A DNA stretch of 31,720 nucleotides from a virus. The DNA lies in the IMG/VR virus record IMGVR_UViG_3300035701_002936, positions 1 through 31,720 of that record; one strand, given 5' to 3'. Both the position numbers and the translations under genes were made by a program. Each line of letters opens with the position of its first letter. Position 1 is the first letter of the stretch. Shown piece by piece: positions 1-7,032 of this stretch. The notes below the pieces were generated by a model that was given only the letters and a program-made list of their open reading frames with translations, ran no database searches and was not told the origin of the DNA.

Positions 1-677
1 TGCTGGAACGTCAGCTTCCGCCAGAGGGTCAAGGCGCTTTCCAGTGTGCCGACGAACTGGTCCTCCACGGCATGATGGTGTCCGTCGAACGGTCCCCGGT
101 TGCGGTCTTCCAGCAGCCCGGAAATGATCGCGGTAATCTCGCCGCTGCCGGGGTTCAGATCGCGGCAGTAGGGGTCGGACTCATGGCCGTGAAGAAAGGC
201 GAACCGCCGGCCGCCGATGGTCGCCTCGAAAGCCTTGGACATGGCAGGCAACTCAAGCCCACGCAGGCCGACTGCGCTGCCGATGAAATCAGTCAAGGAG
301 TTGTCGTGGTTGCCGACGACCCACAAGGCCCCAAGCGGTCCCATGTGCGTCAGACGGCCCAACAAGTCCTGATAGGCGCGTATCGACTTGCTCAGATTGG
401 CCTGCCACCAGTCGAACAGGTCACCCAAAATGTAGAGTTGACCACCCTCGGCCTCCACGAAATCCAGGAACTCGTGGAAGCGGGCCTCGCGGCCTTCCAC
501 CGCGAAGTTGTCACGGCAGCCACGGTCGCACAGGTGCAGGTCGCTTATGCAGAAGATGGGCATTGCTTTCTCCGTGAATGAGGCTGTGGCGGCTGGGCGC
601 GAACCAGCGACGCACGGCTCATCGTCCCATTCCTCGGGTTGCTCGACAGGCCGGGCCTGGATCGGAACGTGAATCAT
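1..677 (-). CDS. Calcineurin-like metallophosphoesterase (partial, C-terminus beyond left edge)
   Basis: The C-terminus runs off the left edge. The family hydrolyses phosphoester bonds with a two-metal centre. Visible motifs, in order, are ISDLHL, GDLFDWW (GDxxD), GNHDN (GNHD) and HGHE, which match the metal ligands of the superfamily and look closest to the LpxH/UDP-diacylglucosamine-hydrolase-like branch. The phage substrate is unknown. Two starts are possible. The ATG at 677 overlaps the stop of the upstream gene (ATGA) and adds 38 residues. The internal ATG at 563 has a well-placed GGAG and begins MPIFCISDLHL, as family members usually do. I chose 677 because the extension is open, has coding-like base composition and would otherwise leave 110 bp empty, but 563 is a serious alternative. 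It is the last visible gene of the leftward operon and the second phosphoesterase in it. Confidence 0.85.
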   Translation of the reverse strand, partial: MIHVPIQARPVEQPEEWDDEPCVAGSRPAATASFTEKAMPIFCISDLHLCDRGCRDNFAVEGREARFHEFLDFVEAEGGQLYILGDLFDWWQANLSKSIRAYQDLLGRLTHMGPLGALWVVGNHDNSLTDFIGSAVGLRGLELPAMSKAFEATIGGRRFAFLHGHESDPYCRDLNPGSGEITAIISGLLEDRNRGPFDGHHHAVEDQFVGTLESALTLWRKLTFQ

Positions 678-901
678 CGTTGGTGCTTCTCCAGGTAGTG
701 CTCGATGAGCCGGTCCATGCCGGCCTCCACGCTGGGCGACAGCCCGTAGATCAGCGTGGGACGGGCCTCGCCGTAACCGAGCAAGAGCGTGTAAACGTAC
801 TGCTTTCCGTCCCGTCGATCCGTGATCGTCATCCGGCGGTAATCGCTATTCGTGACCCGCTCCTGTCCATCCATCGGGCCTCCGAGGAAGATGGCTCGCA
901 T
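674..901 (-). CDS. Small phage protein of 75 aa, unknown function
   Basis: The protein begins MRAIFLGGPMDGQE, a beginning seen in many small uncharacterised phage proteins, and has an acidic C-terminal helix-like segment (VEAGMDRLIEHYLEKH). There is no signal peptide or membrane segment. I chose the ATG at 901 rather than an upstream one because it follows the lipoprotein stop by 2 nt and the residues upstream look like a shadow of that gene. Its stop overlaps the ATG of the next gene as ATGA, so translation is probably coupled. Function is not recognised. Confidence 0.75.
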   Translation of the reverse strand: MRAIFLGGPMDGQERVTNSDYRRMTITDRRDGKQYVYTLLLGYGEARPTLIYGLSPSVEAGMDRLIEHYLEKHQR

Positions 902-903
902 AG

Positions 904-1248
904 CTATTTGGCAATGGGAATCCTGTAGGTACACACGCCATCCTTGCAGTAGCCCTTGTAAGTGCCGTCCTTGAGACATTTGCACGCGCGGCAGATCGTG
1001 TACATCGGGCAGCACGCCATGCGGTTGCGAATCTCACCGTTCTCAACAACGCAAACCGCTTCGTTTTCTGGCTTACATCCGCCTTGGTATGGGCAGCGAA
1101 TGGTAACGATCCCATCCTTGCAGATGATCTCGCAACCACGATTCGTGGACGGTAGAATATGAACGTCCACTGGCAGCGTAGGCGTGCCTTCACAGCCACT
1201 CAGCAGCACCACCACCAGAGCCAAAACGCACAAGACTCTCGCAATCAT
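904..1248 (-). CDS. Cysteine-rich lipoprotein, 114 aa
   Basis: The N-terminus MIARVLCVLALVVVLLSGC is a textbook type II signal peptide: short basic n-region, hydrophobic core, lipobox LSGC with the lipidated Cys at residue 19. The mature part has a dozen cysteines in CxxC-like and CC arrangements, suggesting disulfides or metal binding outside the cytoplasm. The start is fixed by GAGGT six bases upstream of the ATG at 1248. Small phage lipoproteins can be outer-membrane spanin subunits, superinfection-exclusion factors or lysogenic conversion proteins. Its place in the same operon as a three-TM protein and a secreted protease makes an envelope role likely, but spanins are usually proline-rich rather than cysteine-rich. 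The exact role is unknown. Confidence 0.8.
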   Translation of the reverse strand: MIARVLCVLALVVVLLSGCEGTPTLPVDVHILPSTNRGCEIICKDGIVTIRCPYQGGCKPENEAVCVVENGEIRNRMACCPMYTICRACKCLKDGTYKGYCKDGVCTYRIPIAK

Positions 1249-1257
1249 CGCATTACC

Positions 1258-1446
1258 TCATGCTTTTTCGTTGGTGAAGTCGAAGACAAGCGTATCGCCT
1301 TTAGTGAGGGTCAAGTCCTCGGGGACAACGACTCGGGCCACCATGCCGCCTGCGGGTTTCCGTCCCACGACGTAATAGGTCTGCATCGCTTCCGGGGCCT
1401 CGCCCCGGCGAATACAGAAAAGGTTTAGTTTCAGCTTTTCGGGCAC
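1258..1446 (-). CDS. Small protein of 62 aa, GTG start, unknown function
   Basis: The start is a GTG at 1446 with an ideal AGGAGG seven bases upstream. The reading frame extends further upstream, but there it only shadows the 74-aa gene, which it overlaps by 16 nt. The protein reads MPEKLKLNLFCIRRGEAPEA, then a beta-rich stretch (YYVVGRKPAGGMVARVVVPEDLTL) ending DTLVFDFTNEKA. It looks like a small beta-sandwich or barrel. No signal, membrane segment or known motif was seen. It sits between two other tiny genes in the leftward operon. Confidence 0.7.
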   Translation of the reverse strand: MPEKLKLNLFCIRRGEAPEAMQTYYVVGRKPAGGMVARVVVPEDLTLTKGDTLVFDFTNEKA

Positions 1447-1655
1447 GACTTCACCTCCTGCAAGCGCTCGATCAAGCCGTCTGCGTCGAAGTGAAGTTCG
1501 TCGCCCGTCGCCAGCACGATGCAGCCGGGTGGAAAGACCACGCGGCAGGTGCCGTCGTCGCACCGCTGGACCATTTTCTCGGTGACGGCCAGACGCTCGA
1601 TGCACTCGCCGTCGCGCCAGTGCTCGATGGTCCATCGTGCAGGTCGTTGAGGCAT
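1431..1655 (-). CDS. Small protein of 74 aa, unknown function
   Basis: The ATG at 1655 shares its first base with the TAA of the upstream 35-aa gene (TAATG) and is preceded by GGAGG, so both coupling and initiation signals agree on the start. The sequence is acidic and beta-rich (WTIEHWRDGECIERLAVTEKM, then VVFPPGCIVLATGDELHFDADG) with three cysteines in the first two thirds. No family is recognised. It overlaps the downstream 62-aa gene by 16 nt. Confidence 0.7.
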   Translation of the reverse strand: MPQRPARWTIEHWRDGECIERLAVTEKMVQRCDDGTCRVVFPPGCIVLATGDELHFDADGLIERLQEVKSCPKS

Positions 1656-1762
1656 TACTTCCTCCGCTTCTTCGGCTTCACGTGCGCGGGGAGCTTCTTG
1701 CCCTTTGGCGCGTGAGCCTCAAACTCCTTCGCCAACTTGGATTTGTCGCACAGAGGTAGCAT
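1655..1762 (-). CDS. Tiny basic protein of 35 aa, start uncertain
   Basis: The frame ends in TAA coupled to the next ATG (TAATG), and its codons are G/C-rich at the third position, so the 3' part is probably genuine. The product MLPLCDKSKLAKEFEAHAP... ends in a lysine/arginine tail (KPKKRRK). The only ATG in frame, at 1762, lacks a Shine-Dalgarno site. A good AGGAG lies in front of ATGs at 1788 and 1782, which are in a different frame and would read MPMQGQAQRCYLC before running out of register. Either translation starts without a clear site, or there is a frameshift (real or a sequence error) between the two. Confidence 0.45.
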   Translation of the reverse strand: MLPLCDKSKLAKEFEAHAPKGKKLPAHVKPKKRRK

Positions 1763-1797
1763 CGCTGGGCCTGGCCTTGCATGGGCATTGCGGACTC

Positions 1798-2079
1798 CTA
1801 CATGAACAGGTGAGTCACCCAGCCGACGCCGAGGGCGAACAGCGGAGCGACGAACACGTCGGCCACCGTCTGTTCCTCTTTCTTGTGGTTGAGCAGGAAG
1901 TTGAGAAACACGGTCAGACCGATGGCCGAGGCCACGCCCAAGGCAGGCACTGCGAACACCGGAGCGATCAGCCAGCCCCAGAGGATCGAGAGGCATAGGC
2001 CGCGCACGAGGACGGCTAGGATGCAGAGCAGAAGCACGCCCACGGTCGCACAGCCCAGCAGAGCAAGCATGTTCTTCAT
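1798..2079 (-). CDS. Small membrane protein with three transmembrane segments (holin-like candidate)
   Basis: The 93-residue protein has three hydrophobic stretches, at about residues 4-26, 30-60 and 75-93, with a short charged loop (NHKKEEQT) between the second and third. I chose the ATG at 2079 because GAGGA lies six bases upstream. The ATG two codons earlier sits directly on that site. Size and topology fit class I holins, which form inner-membrane lesions at lysis, but many phage membrane proteins of unknown role look the same. The operon also encodes a secreted protease and a lipoprotein. The holin call is an inference only. Confidence 0.75.
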   Translation of the reverse strand: MKNMLALLGCATVGVLLLCILAVLVRGLCLSILWGWLIAPVFAVPALGVASAIGLTVFLNFLLNHKKEEQTVADVFVAPLFALGVGWVTHLFM

Positions 2080-2122
2080 GGTCATTCCTCACACAGGATT
2101 GAGGTGAACAAGGGGATGTGTT

Positions 2123-3442
2123 TCATCGCGGCAGCGGCCCTACATCCCGCCCACCGTCAATCAGGTAGCGACGGGGGCCGTTTTTCTCATTCTCGTGACG
2201 GAGCTTGCAGTTGAGTCGCCAAGTGATCCCGTGTTTCGGGTTCACGCCATGTAGCCATTGGGCAGGCTCTCTGTACCCACTTAGCGAGTTGTAGGCGAAG
2301 GCATCGGTGCCCACCCACGATCCATTGACCAGCAGTTCGCCGTCCACGTCTGAGAGAACGCTTGCAGCGTGATGATGACCGACAACAAAGTACCGGCATC
2401 GCTGAGCGCCGGCCGCGGCACCCAGAGCAATAAGGCCCTTTTGTCGGCGAACCATTCCGTACCAGGGGATTGATAGCTGGCTACGAACATCATCACCATG
2501 CGCGATGTTAAAGCCGACGCCGTTTATGTTGATGTTGGCGCTCCACGCATCGGGAATCGTGAAGTGGACGTTACCCAAATCGCGGCAATGAAGCCGAGCC
2601 ACTTCGCCGACGAGGTAATCCCAGTTGTCGTGGGCACCCGAATAATCTTTCTTGGGCGTGCGGCGGCCGTGGTTGCCGGCCAAGTAGAGCACGTTCACCT
2701 GCTCGAAATGGGCAGCCAAGTCCCGGTACATGAGAGCGTGAAGCTGCCCGATGGCGAGGCAGTTCTTGAACTGGTTGCGATAATAGGATCGCTCGCAGGC
2801 CCGGTGAATCTCGCCGCTGGTGTAGTCGCCGTAGGCCAGCACCCAGAGGACTGGAAACGCGAACTTGGGGGCCAAGGTGTCGTGGCACCATTCGACTACC
2901 GTATCCACGTAGCGTTCCGCCCGGCAGCACGAAATGGGGAAGTTGTAGTCTTCCAGGCCGCCGACTTCCTCCGGCCGCACCACTTGGTCATGGTGCCCGT
3001 CCGAAAGGTGCATAACGACGTGTTCGACAATCTCGGCCTTCCGGCGGAAATCCACGGCCAGCGGCAGGGCCGCGAACGGGTTGATGCGTTGCTCCATCTC
3101 GGCAACGATGGCCTTGAACAGGCCGGCGATCTTGGCGCTGGCCTTGACCCTTGCCCGCTCCCGGTTGCGTTCGTCGGTCAGGTGGACGATCTCCGATTCC
3201 AACTCCATGATCTTGGCGTTGGTCGGGTCGTAGTTGTCAAGCGGCTTCCGCTGCCCACCGGGCCGCTTGGGCATGGGCGGCCCGCCTTCGGGCCAAGGGA
3301 CGCCGGCATAGATACGCCCAGTGGCGATGTCGGAAACTGTTGACCGGCTGACACCGAACAGTTCCGCCACCTTGGGCTGCGTCATGCCCTCGACGAGCTT
3401 CGCCTTGAGTTCCTTCACCTGCTGTTCGTTGAGTTTGCGCAT
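2123..3442 (-). CDS. HTH-domain fused to metallophosphoesterase, 439 aa
   Basis: The N-terminus (residues 5-45) is a helix-turn-helix: MTQPKVAELFGVSRSTVSDI, ending ATGRIYAGVPW, a form common next to phage and homing-endonuclease DNA-binding modules. A charged helical linker follows (75-120). The rest is a calcineurin-like phosphoesterase: LSDGHHD (146-152), GDY (205-207), GNHGR (256-260), AHGDD (314-318) and GHHHA (355-359). These keep the histidines and aspartates for two metals, although GDxxD and GNHD/E are degenerate. DNA binding plus phosphoesterase suggests a DNA nuclease or an SbcD-like processing enzyme. I chose the ATG at 3442 because the only upstream start is a TTG in low-complexity sequence. 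It lies between the protease and the small membrane protein. Confidence 0.85.
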   Translation of the reverse strand: MRKLNEQQVKELKAKLVEGMTQPKVAELFGVSRSTVSDIATGRIYAGVPWPEGGPPMPKRPGGQRKPLDNYDPTNAKIMELESEIVHLTDERNRERARVKASAKIAGLFKAIVAEMEQRINPFAALPLAVDFRRKAEIVEHVVMHLSDGHHDQVVRPEEVGGLEDYNFPISCCRAERYVDTVVEWCHDTLAPKFAFPVLWVLAYGDYTSGEIHRACERSYYRNQFKNCLAIGQLHALMYRDLAAHFEQVNVLYLAGNHGRRTPKKDYSGAHDNWDYLVGEVARLHCRDLGNVHFTIPDAWSANININGVGFNIAHGDDVRSQLSIPWYGMVRRQKGLIALGAAAGAQRCRYFVVGHHHAASVLSDVDGELLVNGSWVGTDAFAYNSLSGYREPAQWLHGVNPKHGITWRLNCKLRHENEKNGPRRYLIDGGRDVGPLPR

Positions 3443-3550
3443 GGCAATCCAGGGGGTTGGTGATTTTGAGAGGCTTGGGCGGCGCTGCCCACCGCCGCCC
3501 AAACCAAGCTGCCGGTCAGGCCAAGATCGGGCAGATTCAGAGGGATGGCC

Positions 3551-4519
3551 TCAGAGCGACTGGCTGCCCGCGCGGTTGAAGAATCGTTGAACCCATTTGA
3601 TGGCGTCGGTGAAATCGAACGGCGGCTTGAAGGCGGGCATACCACCCTCGTCAGGGCCGCCGGCCGGATTCCGATCGGGATAGCCGTCGGGCGACTGGCC
3701 GGCGTCTTCCACAGGGATCGCCTCGATTTCCTTTAAGCTGGGCATAGGGACCGTAGGATCAATTGCCCATTCGATTTTCGATGCCTTGGCCCAAGCGTGG
3801 ATGCGTCGCACCGGCACGATGAAGTTGAATCCTTGCAACTGCATCACGCCCTGCGTCAACATGCCGATGTACAGGCCGTTGTCTTTCAGATACATCCCGC
3901 CGCCGGACGAACCAGGGAACGAGACCGCCGTGACCTGATCGAAGACCTTGACGTTAGCGCCCTTCATCGGTAGTGTGCGGCCCACTTGGGACAGCACGCC
4001 CGTGGTGTAGCTGTTGGCCCCAAACTGGCCCAAGAGGCTGCCGCAGTGGCTCAGATCGACGCCGATGGGCGGAATGTAGTTCGAGTCTTTGTGGAACTTG
4101 GCGCAGACGTTCAGCGGATAGGCACCTTTGCAGCGGACCATGAGCACGGCCAGGTCTTCGCCGTAGTCGGCATCGCTCACCTTGATGACCTTGCAGTCGT
4201 ACTTGACCTCGCCGACCCGGCGGCCCTCTTGCTGTCGCTCCTGGACAATTTCAGGGTCTTTGTACTCGACCAGAATCCGGGGCGTGCCCTGCGGCGTGAC
4301 CACCGTGCGCGTGGTGCGCAAGCCATCGACCACGTGGGCGGCCGTCCAGATGAAGGTCACGGTGTCCTCGCCCACCTGCCGGGTAACGACGGTGCCGGAG
4401 CCTTGGGCGCGGCCCGCCTTGATGGTGACGCTGACTTTCTGCAAATCATCCGGGACACCGGCGACCGCCGGCGCGACGGCCAGGGCGATCAGGGACAGGA
4501 CCAACAGTACATACTTCAT
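3551..4519 (-). CDS. Secreted trypsin-like serine protease, 322 aa
   Basis: This is an S1/HtrA-like serine endopeptidase with a signal peptide (MKYVLLVLSLIALAVAPAVA) predicted to be cut near residue 20-21. The triad is visible as TAAHVVD (His62), GEDLAVL (Asp122) and PGSSGGG (Ser205). Several cysteines may form disulfides outside the cytoplasm. There is no PDZ domain. The C-terminal 70 residues are proline/glycine-rich with a final basic helix. I chose the ATG at 4519 because it has a good GGAG and begins a clean signal peptide. An ATG at 4552 overlaps the preceding stop (ATGA) and would add 11 residues. Exported proteases are unusual in phages and could serve lysis, host-surface remodelling or lysogenic conversion. 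Confidence 0.88.
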   Translation of the reverse strand: MKYVLLVLSLIALAVAPAVAGVPDDLQKVSVTIKAGRAQGSGTVVTRQVGEDTVTFIWTAAHVVDGLRTTRTVVTPQGTPRILVEYKDPEIVQERQQEGRRVGEVKYDCKVIKVSDADYGEDLAVLMVRCKGAYPLNVCAKFHKDSNYIPPIGVDLSHCGSLLGQFGANSYTTGVLSQVGRTLPMKGANVKVFDQVTAVSFPGSSGGGMYLKDNGLYIGMLTQGVMQLQGFNFIVPVRRIHAWAKASKIEWAIDPTVPMPSLKEIEAIPVEDAGQSPDGYPDRNPAGGPDEGGMPAFKPPFDFTDAIKWVQRFFNRAGSQSL

Positions 4520-4548
4520 CGCTGCAACTCCAAGGGTGAAAAGGATGT

Positions 4549-4860
4549 TCATTCAATCACTTCAACTTCGACCATCGACTCGTACTCGGGCCGGAAGGCG
4601 GCGAGCAAGGCTTCAACGATGTCGTCGCGAACGATCTCGCAGTGCCAGTGGCGGGGACGCATCGTAGCCTCAGCCACCAACATCTCATCTTCGCCGGGCT
4701 CCTCGAATCTCAGACGAGTGAGCATGGGAGGGTGCGGCGGCACTTCTCCATCCGTGGGTGGTGGGAAGATCGACCGCAGGGCATCGCGCACGGACCGCTT
4801 GGACGGCTCGGTTTCCCATGTGCCCTCGGAAAGCCCTACTCTGCAAACAACATGGCTCAC
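4549..4860 (-). CDS. Unknown acidic protein of 103 aa, GTG start
   Basis: The start is a GTG at 4860 that overlaps the helicase stop as GTGA, with GGAGG ten bases upstream. The longer frame upstream only shadows the helicase. The protein has a proline-rich middle (FPPPTDGEVPPHPP), then RLRFEEPGEDEMLVAEATMRPRHWHCEIVRDDI and an acidic tail (MVEVEVIE). No known domain was recognised. Tight coupling to the helicase suggests a shared task in DNA metabolism, but this is inferred from position only. Confidence 0.65.
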   Translation of the reverse strand: MSHVVCRVGLSEGTWETEPSKRSVRDALRSIFPPPTDGEVPPHPPMLTRLRFEEPGEDEMLVAEATMRPRHWHCEIVRDDIVEALLAAFRPEYESMVEVEVIE

Positions 4861-6821
4861 GTTACCGCTTCCTCCACTTGTAGCTCTCCGTCGCCGGCAT
4901 CGGTCCAATCGACGCCCTCCAAGACCTCTCCCAAGGTCATCAGCTCCAAGCGCCGATTCGCACGAATGACCTCAAGGACGCGCTCGTCGCTTGGCAGGTG
5001 AATCAGGTCCACGATGGTGCAGCCCAGGTTCTCATCCATGCCCTTACGGTGGATGCGATCCTCGCTCTGCACGCGGTACTCGGGTTTCCAGGAGTTGGAC
5101 CAATAGACCGCCATGCGGGCCTCGACCAGGGTCAGCGACATGCCGCCAGACTCCGGGTTGGCGACGAAGGCCACCTTCGGATGCTCCGTGTTGGCCCAAT
5201 AGTCCAGCGGTTCTTCGGCGATTTCCCCGTCGCCCTCCTCGTCGTTGGAGAACACTTGGAACTCGCCCTGGTCGCAGCGCACCACGTCCCAGCCCTGCGT
5301 AAGGCACAGCTTGACGATGCGGTCCACCGAGCCGGTGAAGCCGGCGAACACCACGAGCCGGCCCACTTCCTCGTTCTCCTCCAAGAGCATCTTGAGGGCT
5401 GAGTCCTTCGGGCAGGGAACCTCCTGGGCGATGCGCGTGACCTTGGGAACTTCCCGCGTGCCGCCACAGGCCGGACAAGGGGCGGTCTGCCTTACCAGCG
5501 TGGCGACAAACTCCGGGTCCATCAGGTCCACGGTGCGGTAGACCCGCTCTGGATCGCTCGGGTCAACCCACTCAGCCACCGTTCCATTGGCGCAGTGGAT
5601 ACATCGAGTCACGCCATCTTTGACCTCGCGGTACTGGAAGCCGTCGCTCAATTCGCGTAGGAGTGTCATGCCCGTGACCGCGTTGACCGCGGAATCGACA
5701 AGCGCACGGGCAACCCGCAGGGTGCTGGGAGTCGGCTTGCAGACGATCTTGCGGTATCGCTTCTCGGGAAGGTTCAGGCACTCCTTCTTGTGCTTGACGA
5801 TCGCCAGCCCCTTGAGCCGTTCGTAGAGCAGACTGACTTCGTTAGTGCTTGGCTCAAAGGCATGGTATGCGTCGTCGAAGTCGCAGGGATCGTGCGGGCC
5901 TTCTTCCCGCAGCTTGCCGCACTTGTTGCACTTCCGCCCGTCATCCTTCCAGCCGATGCGCTTCTTGAAGGTGCCTACGGACTCATAGGTCTGATCGACC
6001 ATGAAGGCGAGCCGCTGTTCCATCGCCTTGGGGCTGCCTTCTTTGAGGAAGCCCGGCCAAGCGATCTCACACTGGCTCCACCAGTCCACGGGCGATTTTG
6101 GCGAAGGGGTGCCCGACATCTCGATCACGTAGCCCTCAAGGCCGTACTTCTCGCGGATCATGTCGGCAAGCTGCTGGCACGCCTTCGATCGCTGCGCTTC
6201 GGCGTTCTTGCACCGGCTCGACTCGTCACAAATGAACCCCTGCGGCAAGACGTGCGCTCCGTCCCAATGATCCACGACGGTCTTGAGGCCCTCGTAGGTG
6301 AAGAACTCCACCTGAATCTTGTCGAAGGGGAAGTGCCACTTGCGCAGTTCCCGCTTGATGTTGGGCAGGCTCGTCTTGGGGCCGACCCACCACCACAGAT
6401 CGACGCCGGAGCGCTCCATGACTTCCTGGGCCGCCAGCGTCTTGCCCGTGCCCATTTCGGCCGCGAATATCTGGTAGTGGTACGTCAAGCCCGCGTCCGC
6501 CAGGTCGCACTGGTGCGGCATCAGCGGACGGGTATACTGCTGGCGAACAAGCGGCCGGTCGAACCACTCAAACACCTTCTCGCCCATCAGGAAGGCGAGT
6601 TGGAAGCGGTTGCGCTGGCAGTCTTCCACGGACCACATCTTCCGCGGGTTCTCGTCGTCGTAGCCGTGCCACCGCGATCCCCGCATGGCCTTGATCTCGT
6701 CCTTGAGCGAGTAAGGCGACTCGACGAACCAGATGCGGCCGTCCTTCCGCTCGATCTTGGCGGCGACGCGGATCAGGCTGCCGGAGCCGGTGCGGGTCGT
6801 CAGTTTGATGCTCTCGATCAT
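4857..6821 (-). CDS. SNF2-like superfamily 2 helicase/ATPase, 654 aa
   Basis: This is a superfamily 2 ATPase that should translocate on or remodel DNA. Visible motifs are Walker A AEMGTGKT (121-128), the motif II equivalent DESS (199-202) in place of DEAH, motif III SGTP (236-239) and motif VI QSEDRIHRKG (585-594). SNF2 relatives have the same QxxDRxHRxG signature. Two cysteine clusters lie between the RecA-like lobes: CNKC (298-301) with a later CD, and CIHC...CPAC further on, so it probably binds zinc. The ATG at 6821 shares one base with the upstream TGA (TGATG). Phage SNF2-like helicases act in replication, recombination or defence evasion. Its neighbours, a 63-aa protein and a methyltransferase, hint at a DNA-modification-linked role, which is not proven. 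Confidence 0.9.
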   Translation of the reverse strand: MIESIKLTTRTGSGSLIRVAAKIERKDGRIWFVESPYSLKDEIKAMRGSRWHGYDDENPRKMWSVEDCQRNRFQLAFLMGEKVFEWFDRPLVRQQYTRPLMPHQCDLADAGLTYHYQIFAAEMGTGKTLAAQEVMERSGVDLWWWVGPKTSLPNIKRELRKWHFPFDKIQVEFFTYEGLKTVVDHWDGAHVLPQGFICDESSRCKNAEAQRSKACQQLADMIREKYGLEGYVIEMSGTPSPKSPVDWWSQCEIAWPGFLKEGSPKAMEQRLAFMVDQTYESVGTFKKRIGWKDDGRKCNKCGKLREEGPHDPCDFDDAYHAFEPSTNEVSLLYERLKGLAIVKHKKECLNLPEKRYRKIVCKPTPSTLRVARALVDSAVNAVTGMTLLRELSDGFQYREVKDGVTRCIHCANGTVAEWVDPSDPERVYRTVDLMDPEFVATLVRQTAPCPACGGTREVPKVTRIAQEVPCPKDSALKMLLEENEEVGRLVVFAGFTGSVDRIVKLCLTQGWDVVRCDQGEFQVFSNDEEGDGEIAEEPLDYWANTEHPKVAFVANPESGGMSLTLVEARMAVYWSNSWKPEYRVQSEDRIHRKGMDENLGCTIVDLIHLPSDERVLEVIRANRRLELMTLGEVLEGVDWTDAGDGELQVEEAVT

Positions 6822-7012
6822 CAGATGACTCCCTGCTCGATCTGGTCGGCGATCTCGCGGAGCACTTGGGCCTCGTGCGACTTGGCAATGGCGTGGCGAG
6901 GCCGGTCGAAGGTGTAAGCCAGGCGAGAGACCTCATCCGAAGTCGCCAAGGCCCGCAGCCGAAGAAAAGCGGCGATTCGCTCACGCTCGTTTGTCCGCAC
7001 TTGTTCGCTCAT
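6821..7012 (-). CDS. Small helical protein of 63 aa
   Basis: The protein is charged and predicted helical throughout (NERERIAAFLRLRALATSDE..., EAQVLREIADQIEQGVI), with no membrane segment. The ATG at 7012 has AGGGGA upstream, and the TGA overlaps the helicase ATG by one base, so the two are coupled. It could be a small partner or regulator of the helicase. The function is not recognised. Confidence 0.7.
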   Translation of the reverse strand: MSEQVRTNERERIAAFLRLRALATSDEVSRLAYTFDRPRHAIAKSHEAQVLREIADQIEQGVI

Positions 7013-7032
7013 GTGTTCCCCTACCAGTTAAA

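Noticed and set aside
5790-6917. 375-codon plus-strand frame opposite the helicase
   Set aside because: The minus strand carries clear helicase motifs over the same bases.
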